Assembly: GCA_020466095.1 (NCBI GenBank) | Contig: CM035806.1 | Coordinates: forward strand, 31,813,571 to 31,877,570 | Source of the DNA: Chlorops oryzae | Taxonomy: Eukaryota; Arthropoda; Insecta; Diptera; Chloropidae | Direction: 5' to 3' | DNA: 64,000 nt | Part shown: one piece after another, positions 55,743 to 64,000 of the stretch | Position numbering within the stretch: position 1 is the stretch's first letter | How the letters are laid out: each line of letters begins with the position of its first letter | Position numbers and translations under genes: made by a program | The notes under the pieces: model-generated | What the model saw: the letters and a program-made list of their open reading frames with translations, nothing else | Database searches by the model: none | What the model was told of the DNA's origin: nothing

Positions 55743-56335
55743 TTTTTTTTTTTTTTTTTTTTTTTTGCGGGTATTTTTATATTGAATCTTCTTAATCTTA
55801 AGAACTAACAATATGTTTTCAAATCTTAAACTAGTACAAAATTTCACTACGTAAAATTAATTCATAATTTATATAGCGACATTGGCAAAAACGCACCTCG
55901 AACCTTCTAGCCGGGCTTAAGCAATACTTTCGTGTGCCGCTTGGAGGGATGTTTCCGAAGGGGGGTGTCGGTGCCGGTTTGAGTGCGGGGCTCACAGCAC
56001 ATTTCGTGTGTGTCGAGGAGTGTATCGCAGTGCCGGCTTTAAAACGGGGGATCGACGATGCTGTGGCAAGCAAAACAGCTTCTTCGTGGTTGGGCGGTTT
56101 GTGCCAATGTTGCTATGATTGTCGAATGTCGACGGAGCCCATATTGGGTACAATTGGCAGCCGATTGCCGTAGAATCGTGCGAGGCGAGGCTATCGACAT
56201 CCGTCGTCGTATACGTCATCGACGGGGAGCACAGTCGGAGACAAATCGACAGCTCACGAGCCGTTATCGCAACGTTACCGACGGGATTGAGTCGAAAGTC
56301 AAGCGACGCAGAGCGGTCATCGTTAACTGGATTCG

Positions 56336-59074
56336 TCATCGACGGGGATGCTGTCGGAGACCAACGACGGGGGACGAATGTCGTAAACCTCGCCGCTCGC
56401 CTTGTGGTGCGTGTGTAGCGGTCGGGCGATCGTTTCTTCTTAGCCTCGAGTGCGTTGAAGTTGAGGCTAAACACCTAGCCATTTCATTTGGGTGCCGCTG
56501 GAGTCTATCCAAATAGGAATTTTTAAGACGCACTAATTCCTCTTTAACCAAAGGGATATTAAGGTCACGATGGATATTTTCGTTCCGAATATACCATGGC
56601 GCACCTGTAATTGAACGGAGAATTTTTGATTGGCATCTTTGAATCAATTCTATACTTGAGGAACTTGCATTACCCCATAACTGAAGGCCATATGACCATA
56701 TTGGCTTTAAAATACTAGTATATAAAAGGATTTTATATTCGATTTTTAAGGGGGAACGATGATTCATTAACCAATGAAGCTTAATAGCTTTAAGTTTCAT
56801 TTGGGTTCGTTTAGCTTCAATATGTTTGCGCCATGTGAGACGTTTGTCCAAATGGATACCCAAGTAAACAACATTGTCCGTCTCTGGTACTATTATGTTG
56901 TTTATTCTTAAAGGGGGACAGATGCCCCTTTTAAGTGTAAATGTAACATGTTTACTTTTTTGCTCGTTTACTTTCACTCGCCATGTTCCTAACCATTTTT
57001 CAACCACTTTTAAATGCGTTTGCAGGTTAGAAGTGGAAGAAAGCGGGCATCTATGGCGGCTTAATATGGCTGTGTCATCGGCAAAAGTGGATGTTGTAAG
57101 ACTACTGTTTACAGGGAAATCTGACGTATATAGTAAATATAGGAAGGGTCCAAGAACACTTCCTTGGGGCACTCCTGCTTTGATTTCTATACTTTGTGAA
57201 ACAAAATCTTTATATTTGACCTTAAAATTCCTATGTTTTAAGTAGGATGAAAGTATTGCATGAAAAGTAGGAGGGAGAAGATATTTAATTTTTTGAATAA
57301 GTCCTTCATGCCATACTTTGTCGAACGCTTGAGCCACGTCCAAGAATATGGCTGAGCAGTATTCTTTGTATTCAAAAGCTTTCCTTATTTCATTGGTTAT
57401 GCGATTTACCTGCTCTATAGTCCCATGATTTTTACGGAAACCAAATTGGTGGTGCGGAATTATATCCCTTTCAGAAACGAATGGAGTCAATTTGGAAAGC
57501 AGTGCTTTCTCGAAAAGTTTGGAAATACTTGGAAGAAGGCTTATCGGTCGATAAGAAGACACCATTGTTGCATCCTTGCCTGGTTTTGGAATCATAGTTA
57601 TTAAGGAGGACTTCCATGCTTGAGGGTAATATGAAAATCGAATGATCGCATTGAAAAGCTTTGTTATGAACACGATGGCAATGTATGGCATCTCAATAAT
57701 CATTTTAGGAGTTATGTTGTCCTCTCCAGGTGCTTTTTTGGGGGATAATTGACTTGTAATAATTGATTTAATTTCGTTTGAGTGGAAATAGATTGGGTAA
57801 TTTTGAGAATTTATTTGAAGTGTAGGCATTTCACAATTTATTTCAGGAGGATTTGGTTGGAAAACTGACTTTAAATGCCCAGCAAAGGCAGTAGCCTTTT
57901 CTTCACTACTACGTGCCCAAGCGCCGTTGGTGTCTCTTACGGGAGATTCCCCCACTTTTGGGGATTTGATAAACTTATTTATATTCCATAACGATGATTT
58001 TCCGGAGGACTGTGGGGAAAGCTTCGAAACGTATTTCCTACACTCGTCATTTTTTAATCTTAAGAGAGCTTTGCTTAGCTCATTTGTTGCGGCTTTAAGT
58101 CTAAGCTTAGCTGCTGGGGATCTATGTTGTTGCCATTCGCGTCTTAGCCTTCGTTTTTCGTTCACAAGTCTTTCGATTTCGCTATTGGTAAAGATATGAT
58201 TCTTTGCTTTATTTTCGATGCAAGGCGTTGACTGCTCTGCCGCTGTCGTTAGCATAGAATTCAGTACATTTGTCGCTTCATCTACGTGTTCTATGCAGTC
58301 TATAGAGTATCTGGTATGAATATGAGTGGCTATATATTTCTTATATTTAATCCAGTTAGTTTTAGAAGACGTCAATCTGAAGGGTGACTCAGTAACAATA
58401 GGACTTTCAGCTAGATAAAAAATTACAGGTGAGTGATCTGATGAGAGATCGAAAGTTGTCGTGGTTGTAACGCGAGATCTATCTACCCCTTTAACAATGG
58501 CGAAGTCAATCAGGTCGGGGATTTTTCTTGGATCAGATGGCCAGTATGTAGGCTGACCAGGTGATAAAAAATCAAGCCTGCCCATGCTGTTAATTAGGGT
58601 GCTATACAATTGCCTTCCTTTCGGGCTTATCAGACGGGAGCCCCAATGCGTGTGTTTCGCATTAAAATCTCCAGCTGCTAGGAATTTATTACCTAAAGTG
58701 CTAAAGAAAGCTTTAAATTTATCCTCGTTTACCGGAAAACGCGGAGGACAATAAACAGCAGACAAAACTAAGTTATTGTTTCGATTTTGTAGGCAAATTG
58801 ACGTTGCCATTAAAAAGTTTTCAGCATGTGACTGCAGGGGAAAATGTTTAATCCTGCTTCGGACTAAGATCCCAGTACCGCCATGCGCTTTTCCGTCAGG
58901 GTGATTTGTTTTATAAAATTGATAACCAGGTATGGAAAAATTATTTTTATCTGTTAAATGCGTCTCTGAGAGCAGCATGACATCAACAGATTGCTTGGAG
59001 AGGAAGCGAACTAATTCTAACTTATGTTGGCGGACGCCGTTTGCATTCCATGAGCATATGTTTAGTATGCTCAT
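56336..59074 (-). CDS. LINE ORF2: AP-like endonuclease and reverse transcriptase
   Basis: A 912-codon open frame for the protein that nicks target DNA and copies the LINE RNA. The N-terminal ~225 residues are the exonuclease/endonuclease/phosphatase domain: SWNANG, LLSETHLT, AAGDFNAKHTHWG and SSDHSPV (near residue 213). The RT domain spans about residues 460-730 with SYRPISLLPSISKLFEK, AIFLDVAQAFDKVWH (motif A, near 580), AGVPQGSVLGP and TFADDTA (motif C, near 665). The C-terminal part has SYGLQLWG and LQRHPNEMARCL, typical of the jockey clade. The ATG overlaps the ORF1 stop as ATGA, suggesting reinitiation. The last ~45 residues lie in GC-rich sequence that is open in other frames too. Confidence 0.95.
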   Translation of the reverse strand: MSILNICSWNANGVRQHKLELVRFLSKQSVDVMLLSETHLTDKNNFSIPGYQFYKTNHPDGKAHGGTGILVRSRIKHFPLQSHAENFLMATSICLQNRNNNLVLSAVYCPPRFPVNEDKFKAFFSTLGNKFLAAGDFNAKHTHWGSRLISPKGRQLYSTLINSMGRLDFLSPGQPTYWPSDPRKIPDLIDFAIVKGVDRSRVTTTTTFDLSSDHSPVIFYLAESPIVTESPFRLTSSKTNWIKYKKYIATHIHTRYSIDCIEHVDEATNVLNSMLTTAAEQSTPCIENKAKNHIFTNSEIERLVNEKRRLRREWQQHRSPAAKLRLKAATNELSKALLRLKNDECRKYVSKLSPQSSGKSSLWNINKFIKSPKVGESPVRDTNGAWARSSEEKATAFAGHLKSVFQPNPPEINCEMPTLQINSQNYPIYFHSNEIKSIITSQLSPKKAPGEDNITPKMIIEMPYIAIVFITKLFNAIIRFSYYPQAWKSSLITMIPKPGKDATMVSSYRPISLLPSISKLFEKALLSKLTPFVSERDIIPHHQFGFRKNHGTIEQVNRITNEIRKAFEYKEYCSAIFLDVAQAFDKVWHEGLIQKIKYLLPPTFHAILSSYLKHRNFKVKYKDFVSQSIEIKAGVPQGSVLGPFLYLLYTSDFPVNSSLTTSTFADDTAILSRHRCPLSSTSNLQTHLKVVEKWLGTWRVKVNEQKSKHVTFTLKRGICPPLRINNIIVPETDNVVYLGIHLDKRLTWRKHIEAKRTQMKLKAIKLHWLMNHRSPLKIEYKILLYTSILKPIWSYGLQLWGNASSSSIELIQRCQSKILRSITGAPWYIRNENIHRDLNIPLVKEELVRLKNSYLDRLQRHPNEMARCLASTSTHSRLRRNDRPTATHAPQGERRGLRHSSPVVGLRQHPRR

Positions 59075-60505
59075 TTTTTAGCGATAAGAATTTGGAGCAT
59101 TTGGTTTTGTGCTCGAACTAACTCTTGAAGAGTATTTTGCATGCTTGACATGAATTGAGTCATACACTGTGTCAGACTGAAAATCATGTTTTCTAAACTA
59201 CTACTTTGTGGCTGAGGGGGATTTTGGGAGTTTATTCCGGACTTTAATGCACTGGCGTAAGAAAAGTTGGGGTTAACAGACGCGTTTGTTACAAGATTTT
59301 TAGGCGGAGGGCCTTGAACCATCAACATTTTTTTTGAGGGTTGCGTGCAGCTTGCTTTTGCTGCGCTAGTCGGCTTTTAAGTTCCTTATAGATAGGACAG
59401 CCTCTGTAGTTGGCTGTGTGATTTCCCCCACAGTTGCTACACTTTTTTATAATTTGGTCAGTATTACCCTTAAAATTACAGTTTGTAGAATGGTGGAACT
59501 CTCCACATACAACGCAGACAACGCGTAGGGTACAATATGACTTTGTATGGCCATACTCCTGACAATTCGCACATTGAACAGGTCCGCTTCGCTTAAGCGG
59601 TTCCTCAACTACAATTCTACGGTGAAGAAGATACCGCAGATTGTAAATGGGATGATTCTCATTTTTCTTTAATTTTGTGCCGTCGGGGCATAAATCTATT
59701 TTAAACATGGGTTGAGGCACTTTTTGTTTATTAAAAATATTAATTACGGCTTTCACCTGTAAGCCTTTTTCCTCAAGCGCTTGTTTTATCTCAGCCGGCT
59801 CTATATCTGATTCCAACCCTTTAATAACGACGGAGAGACCTTTACTACTCTTAAGCTGATATGTGTAGTAGCTCTTTTTATTGTTATCAAAATGTTTAAC
59901 CACAACTCGATAATTATTCTCATTATAGACCTGGATTTTGGTCTCGTAAATGTTTCCCCGAGTTTGTGGGGTTATGTGGAAATTATCTTTTCCTATAATT
60001 TGAGTTAAACTCGTTACCAAGAGATTGGAGCTACGCTCACGAAGGTAAATTGGAGGTGGTTTTGGCGTTTTAGGAGCCGAATTAATAGTGCTCTCTTCAG
60101 AACTTGCGTTTTCACTTAACGCAGCAAATCTATTTCCCGCCAAAACATTTGTTGGAGCCGAAGTTGAAGTGGTTTTATTAACTTTAGCTTTGCCCACATT
60201 TGTTTTTTGAGGGCTGAGCTTCCTTTTAATATTAACGTAGCGATCCATACCTGTCTGGATCGCCGACTCGTTTGATTTTGCTTTGTGCGCAGTGTCAGGA
60301 GTATTAGTGTTAGTAGCTATTTGGCTATATTTTTCGGTGCTTTTACTTGTTGGTGTTGTTGTTGCGCGCTGGCTAAGCCACTGTTCGTCGCTTTGTAAGC
60401 GTTTACAATTGACGAATTATCTTCGTTAATTACTACATAAGCATTCTTAACATTTTGAGCGCCTACAGAGTGACTACGAGATCGTTTAGAGCTTTCGCTT
60501 TGCAT
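59071..60505 (-). pseudogene. LINE ORF1 (gag-like, CCHC) broken by two frameshifts
   Basis: Encodes the nucleic-acid-binding protein of the LINE particle, in three open segments. The N-terminal part starts at ATG 60503-60505 and stops near 60317. The central part runs from a frame open above 60248 (first ATG 60246-60248) to TGA at 59322. The C-terminal part is 59071-59328. The central part has a PRE_C2HC-like region (SVVIKGLESDIEPAEIK) and three knuckles: CANCQEYGHTKSYC, CVVCGEFHHSTNC and CSNCGGNHTANYRGC. The first shift lies near the CAA repeat at 60349-60366. The second is at an A8 run (59328-59335), where one base more would join the segments. These could be true mutations or homopolymer sequencing errors. 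Confidence 0.85.
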
Positions 60506-60923
60506 GCGTGCTTTTTGTATAGTTATCTAGGTACTTAGCTTGAAGCTGAGCTTCGAAAAGCACCAGCTTCAAAGCTTTTATGGTGAGTGTCTATACTAGA
60601 TAGTGGTTTTGGTCGGACGCTAGTGGGAAAAAATACAGGGAAGTATGTGAAAATTAAATAGAAAAGGTTTAAATGACGGAGCCCAAGGCAACAACAAAGC
60701 CTAAGGGTTCTTATTTAGTTTTGGAAAAATTACTTCTCACCTTTGAATGATCACAGCTGCTATCCTCCAACCAGATCTTGGTGTTCTTCAATTGGCCTTT
60801 CGGTTATGGTGGCTCTCGACCAGCAATATCGGTGATATTCGGGTTATTTTACTTTTTGTTTAAACAAACTTTGCCAGCGCGAAAACTGACGTCTACGCGG
60901 CGAGGTGACCAGGTGTAGATTCC

Positions 60924-61609
60924 CTTTTTATTAAATTTAGAAAAGTTTTTCTTTCCATTTCACTGATATGTATATGTATGAAGTTTTGCAGCCATTGCTC
61001 ATACCTACATCCACATATCGAAAATGTTCGATGTGAAATCATATGCGAAACTTTCAACGGAAAATATTTCTCCCTTTGCGAACATACGGTTTACAGTTGT
61101 GTAAATGCGGAAATGTTTTTTACACTGTGCCAAAAAAAAAAACAAAAAACAAAAAGAAAACTAACTTCCAAAAGGATGAAGAATATTTTTATTCCGGAAA
61201 ATGCTGCACATGTACAGCATTTCAAAGAGTTTGTGGTCAAATCATTCAATTTTCTTGCCAAAGGATCTATCGACGTGAGTGAAACTTCGTGTGATGTCGA
61301 TGTAATGAAATTGGCTTTCTTTTTGTTGGTTTTTTTTTTTTTTATTTTGAACTCTTCAAAGAGCTTCAAAGAACTTTAAATCGAGTTGAAAATCCTTTTT
61401 GTTTTAAAAAAAAAAAACGTTTAACAACTTTATTCCATATTTTGAATATGGAAATTTTCTATCAACTTTGGAATCTTTATTCAGAAAAAAAAATTAGGTA
61501 CTAGTGTTGCAACGAATGTCAATTTTTGGCATTCGCGAATGCGAAGTTTTCGATTTTATAGCGGGGCTTAGCCACTGATTCTGAATGGCTACTCAGCTCT
61601 GAGAGCCCA
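60924..61609. other. AT-rich spacer right of the LINE
   Basis: CTTTTTATT at 60924-60932 is the probable LINE duplication. Overlapping frames at 60978-61379 contain long A-runs and have no domain. No gene. Confidence 0.4.
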
Positions 61610-62552
61610 CCCAGAAAACACAAGTCAAATGTTTGCGATTTTTTTGTTCTTAAATTTGAATCCAAATCTGATTCGCAAATCGAGAAATATTGTTTGATAT
61701 TTGGGCATGTCGCAGAAATCGAATACGACAGAAAACGTTCGATTTCGCTTAAATTTGTATGGAAATTTCATTGATTTCGAACGATTTCAATCGTATTCGA
61801 AGACTGTTTTATGAGAAGATTCATTTACGAGTCTTTTTCGAGCCTCCTTCATGATTACAAAATGATTGATCACATGCATGATTAAAAGAAGACTTGAAAA
61901 CGACTCTTAAATACGTTTCAAAAGCGAGTCGTATTCAAATTACAAAAACAAAATATAGAGCAATCGACAATTAATCACGTAGGGGATTGAAATGTGATCA
62001 TTCAAATTGTTGCTATCTTATATTTCACTCAATATTTGACTCAAAATTGAATTGAATGGAATTCGAATTTAAAGTTATAAAAAGTTATAAACGAAAAATT
62101 TCCATGACTTTCGATTTGGAAAGCTTGGTGTCGACGGGTGAGCACAGGACTAGAAAACGAGAGTTCCTAGGTTCAAATCCCACATAAGACAAGGAAAAAT
62201 AAATTGTTAAACCTATAATAATAATAATACATATAACAATATACACGGAAAAGCAATCGATTATAAATAGGAGTCGTAGAACACTCCAAAATGATAGCAA
62301 AAATGAGCCGTAGAAGACTCGAAAATAGTAACAAATATGATTCGAAAATGATAAGAAATATGACTCGAAAACGACTCGCAAATGATAACAAATATGGCAC
62401 CCTAAGACGAGTTGCGGCTAGGGTTCCAATTTCTCCCGACAAAAGTATCATTTTTGATCAGAAAACGAGCGCATATTTGATCTTTTTTAATCAGAAAGGC
62501 GACTCGAAAAAGACTCGCTTTTGATCAAAAATTTCAAAAAATGCTAGCTGGG
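61610..62552. mobile_element. Candidate element with CCCAG ends and GACTCG repeats
   Basis: CCCAGAAAACAC at the left and GCTAGCTGGG at the right form a minimal inverted end. Between them GACTCG or CGAGTC occurs about eight times, including a ~23-bp tandem array GACTCGAAAATGATAACAAATAT (about 62316-62396). A tRNA-like segment with B box AGGTTCAAATCCCAC (about 62118-62190) lies inside. No target duplication is clear, so the borders are uncertain. Confidence 0.35.
62118..62192 (+). repeat. tRNA-like segment (B box)
   Basis: GGTGTCGACGGGTGAGC and, about 30 bp on, CCTAGGTTCAAATCCCAC resemble A and B boxes. The anticodon-like stem GGACTAGAAAACGAGAGTTCC pairs partly. The acceptor stem does not close, so a SINE-type relic is more likely than a tRNA gene. 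Confidence 0.4.
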
Positions 62553-62756
62553 ATGAGAATAAACCTTTTTTTTTTCAATTTGAGAACAAAGTCCCCTTTC
62601 TGGAAATGAATCTCAAATTGAAATCAAACGTTTGACATTTGATAATCGGGCATTAAAATCGGGCTGTAAAAAAATGCCTTTCAGTTAATTTTTCAATATT
62701 TCAATATTTTTCAAGCAAAATATTCGCCGATTCTTCCGAATGCAAAATATCAAAAT

Positions 62757-63672
62757 ATATGGGCATTTCCAGGTAATCGTACGCGGAATTCGTACGCAAA
62801 TAGAGTTGAATAGATTTTACAAAAATGGGAGTGACTCCAAGAAATTGGTGTCGATATGTTCCACTCAGAGAGTTTATCATTTGAAAAAAAAATTAAGTAG
62901 ATTTGAAATGTTTGAGTCGGAAAAATCGAGCGAAATAGGGCAATATCGTACGTGACCAAAAACGGAAGTACTTTTGAGGTACTTGTAAAAATGTGCAAAC
63001 CTCTGCGAATGAATGGAGTTTATTTTTTTGTTTCTAATTTCTTGCACTAAGTGAAATATTTCTCCTTTTAAATTCGTTATCTTTAAATTAAAAATATCTT
63101 TAGCTGATTTTATAGGGAACAAAGTTCATATATCTTACGTGACGTATCGTACGTGACATAATTTCCCCCACTATTATTCTTCATTAATGACCAATAAAAA
63201 ATATTTTTTCGATTCAAAAAACAATATATTTATAACAAACAAAGACAGTCCCGGTTAAATTTATTGTTTTTACGGAATTATTCGGCGTTAAGTTTTCGCT
63301 GCCACCCAACCCTGTCATATACTTAATTAACTCTTATTTTTCCCTTGAATGAATACCCAGCTCATTTGTTGCTCATTCTAAGCTCATCTTTGTTGCCTCG
63401 TAATGAATTTTAGACATGATTTAAAAAAAAAAAAAAAAAAAAAATTTCAATTGGGCTCTCAACAAATCGTACTATTTTTAGTACTTACGATATCGTACGT
63501 GACCAGCTTGCTTGGCTTATAAATTTTTTGTTTTACGAAATCAAAAAATTTTTTTTTTAAATCTATTATTTGCCCGATGGCCTTGTTTTGGAAATTAATT
63601 TTCGTTCACCTGCGACCGACAAATAACAAATGAGGAAGAAAAACAACATTTTTGGTCATCGTACGTGACATT
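62757..63672 (+). mobile_element. Second motif-studded element, ATCGTACGTGACA type
   Basis: It begins ATATGGGCATTTCCAGG, nearly the same end as the element at 32789. Copies of TATCGTACGTGAC lie at about 62944, 63145, 63491 and 63657, with ATCTTACGTGACG at 63132 and GTACGC variants at 62774-62800. The core CGTGAC plus A-rich follow-up is the same as in the 33-kb element, but the preceding bases differ (ATCGTA instead of GTCCCAC). The right inverted end is eroded or lies beyond 63672. Confidence 0.45.
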
Positions 63673-64000
63673 AGAATAGCATCCAAGGAAAATAAAAAAA
63701 ACACCGCTAATCGAACTCCTTATTTTCTCTTTGCTCATGAATCTACTTAATTGTTGTTGTAACAATAATTTGAAAGTAGAAATGCAATGTTACAAATAGC
63801 TGAAGTGAGTCGTTTGAAGAGAGGAAGTAGTTGATCAAAACTGCTTAAAATGAATCAACGAGACAATTGACTTTAAGCCGTTATTTTTTTCTTTCAAATT
63901 TTAATAGGCTGGAAATGCTTCCAGATAATTAAATTTTAGTATTTTTGCCTTCCATAGCCAGTGTTGGAAAAAAATTTCGAGCACTTTTATTTTTTCAGTC
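63673..64000. other. AT-rich DNA to window end
   Basis: No gene or structured repeat recognised. Confidence 0.45.

Larger units (their letters stand above)
55743..60923 (-). mobile_element. Near full-length jockey-clade LINE
   Basis: A non-LTR retrotransposon on the minus strand. It has a 5' leader (about 60506-60923), ORF1 (gag-like, frameshifted), ORF2 (endonuclease plus reverse transcriptase, open), a GC-rich 3' region and a poly(A) tail seen as a plus-strand T-run to 55766. CTTTTTATT lies at both borders (55734-55742 and 60924-60932), a plausible 9-bp duplication though low in complexity. On the minus strand, AGACG at 60894-60890 falls at +28 if transcription starts near 60921, as expected for the DPE of jockey-type internal promoters. 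The open ORF2 implies recent insertion. Confidence 0.9.

Noticed and set aside
55992..56516. Frames of 99-160 codons on both strands at the LINE 3' end
   Set aside because: GC-rich composition leaves several frames open at once, and none shows LINE or host domains; treated as the LINE 3' region.
1..64000. CRISPR arrays, riboswitches, bacterial operons or phage genes
   Set aside because: The sequence is eukaryotic in every respect; the tandem repeats lack the constant-repeat, variable-spacer layout.

Overview
This window is AT-rich eukaryotic DNA that looks like the repeat-laden genome of a higher fly (Brachycera). The basis is one fly-like gene with an intact open frame, an irritans-subfamily mariner, a jockey-clade LINE, several DINE-1/mini-me-like (Helentron-type) elements with GTCY microsatellites, and many MITEs. 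Genus cannot be fixed from this sequence alone.

The only protein gene I can name is the dynein arm assembly factor Dnaaf5 (Heatr2; 15883-18510, minus strand, 875 codons, no intron seen). About 200 bp upstream of its ATG lies a perfect palindromic RFX X-box, with Fox-type motifs between the X-box and the ATG. That promoter layout is expected for a motile-cilium gene. Weaker exon-like signals lie at 35.3-35.7 kb and 36.73-36.97 kb (minus), at 22.85-23.10 kb and at 33.48-33.74 kb (plus).

The rest is transposable elements and simple repeats. From left to right: a repeat also present at 14.4 and 54.6 kb; TTAA/CCCT (piggyBac-type) MITEs at 2.2, 2.8 and 43 kb; a 5'-truncated poly(A) retroelement with target duplications (3.9-4.3 kb); a Himar1-like mariner with TA duplications and broken frames (7961-9253); elements with GGGTGTCCC ends (12 kb, 28.8 kb) related to a 2.2-kb giant palindrome (26306-28514); a hAT-type element (20291-21410) with a perfect 8-bp duplication that hosts a nested poly(A) retroposon carrying a 74-bp VNTR; a TTA-flanked hairpin MITE (21906-22036); two sibling hAT MITEs with perfect 8-bp duplications (44.5 and 50.1 kb); six Helentron-type elements; three copies of a tRNA-derived SINE; and an almost complete jockey-like LINE (about 55743-60923, minus) whose ORF2 is open and whose ORF1 is cut by two single-base frameshifts.

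The least explained structures are two elements (32789-34220 and 62757 to about 63672) that begin with the same ATATGGGCAWTTCC end and are studded with short family-specific motifs sharing a CGTGACA-like core; the palindromic foldback; and the VNTR retroposon. There is no operon-like organisation: apart from Dnaaf5 the content is independent mobile DNA. Family comparisons (Himar1, human DNAAF5, DINE-1, hAT, piggyBac) are from memory and no search was run.
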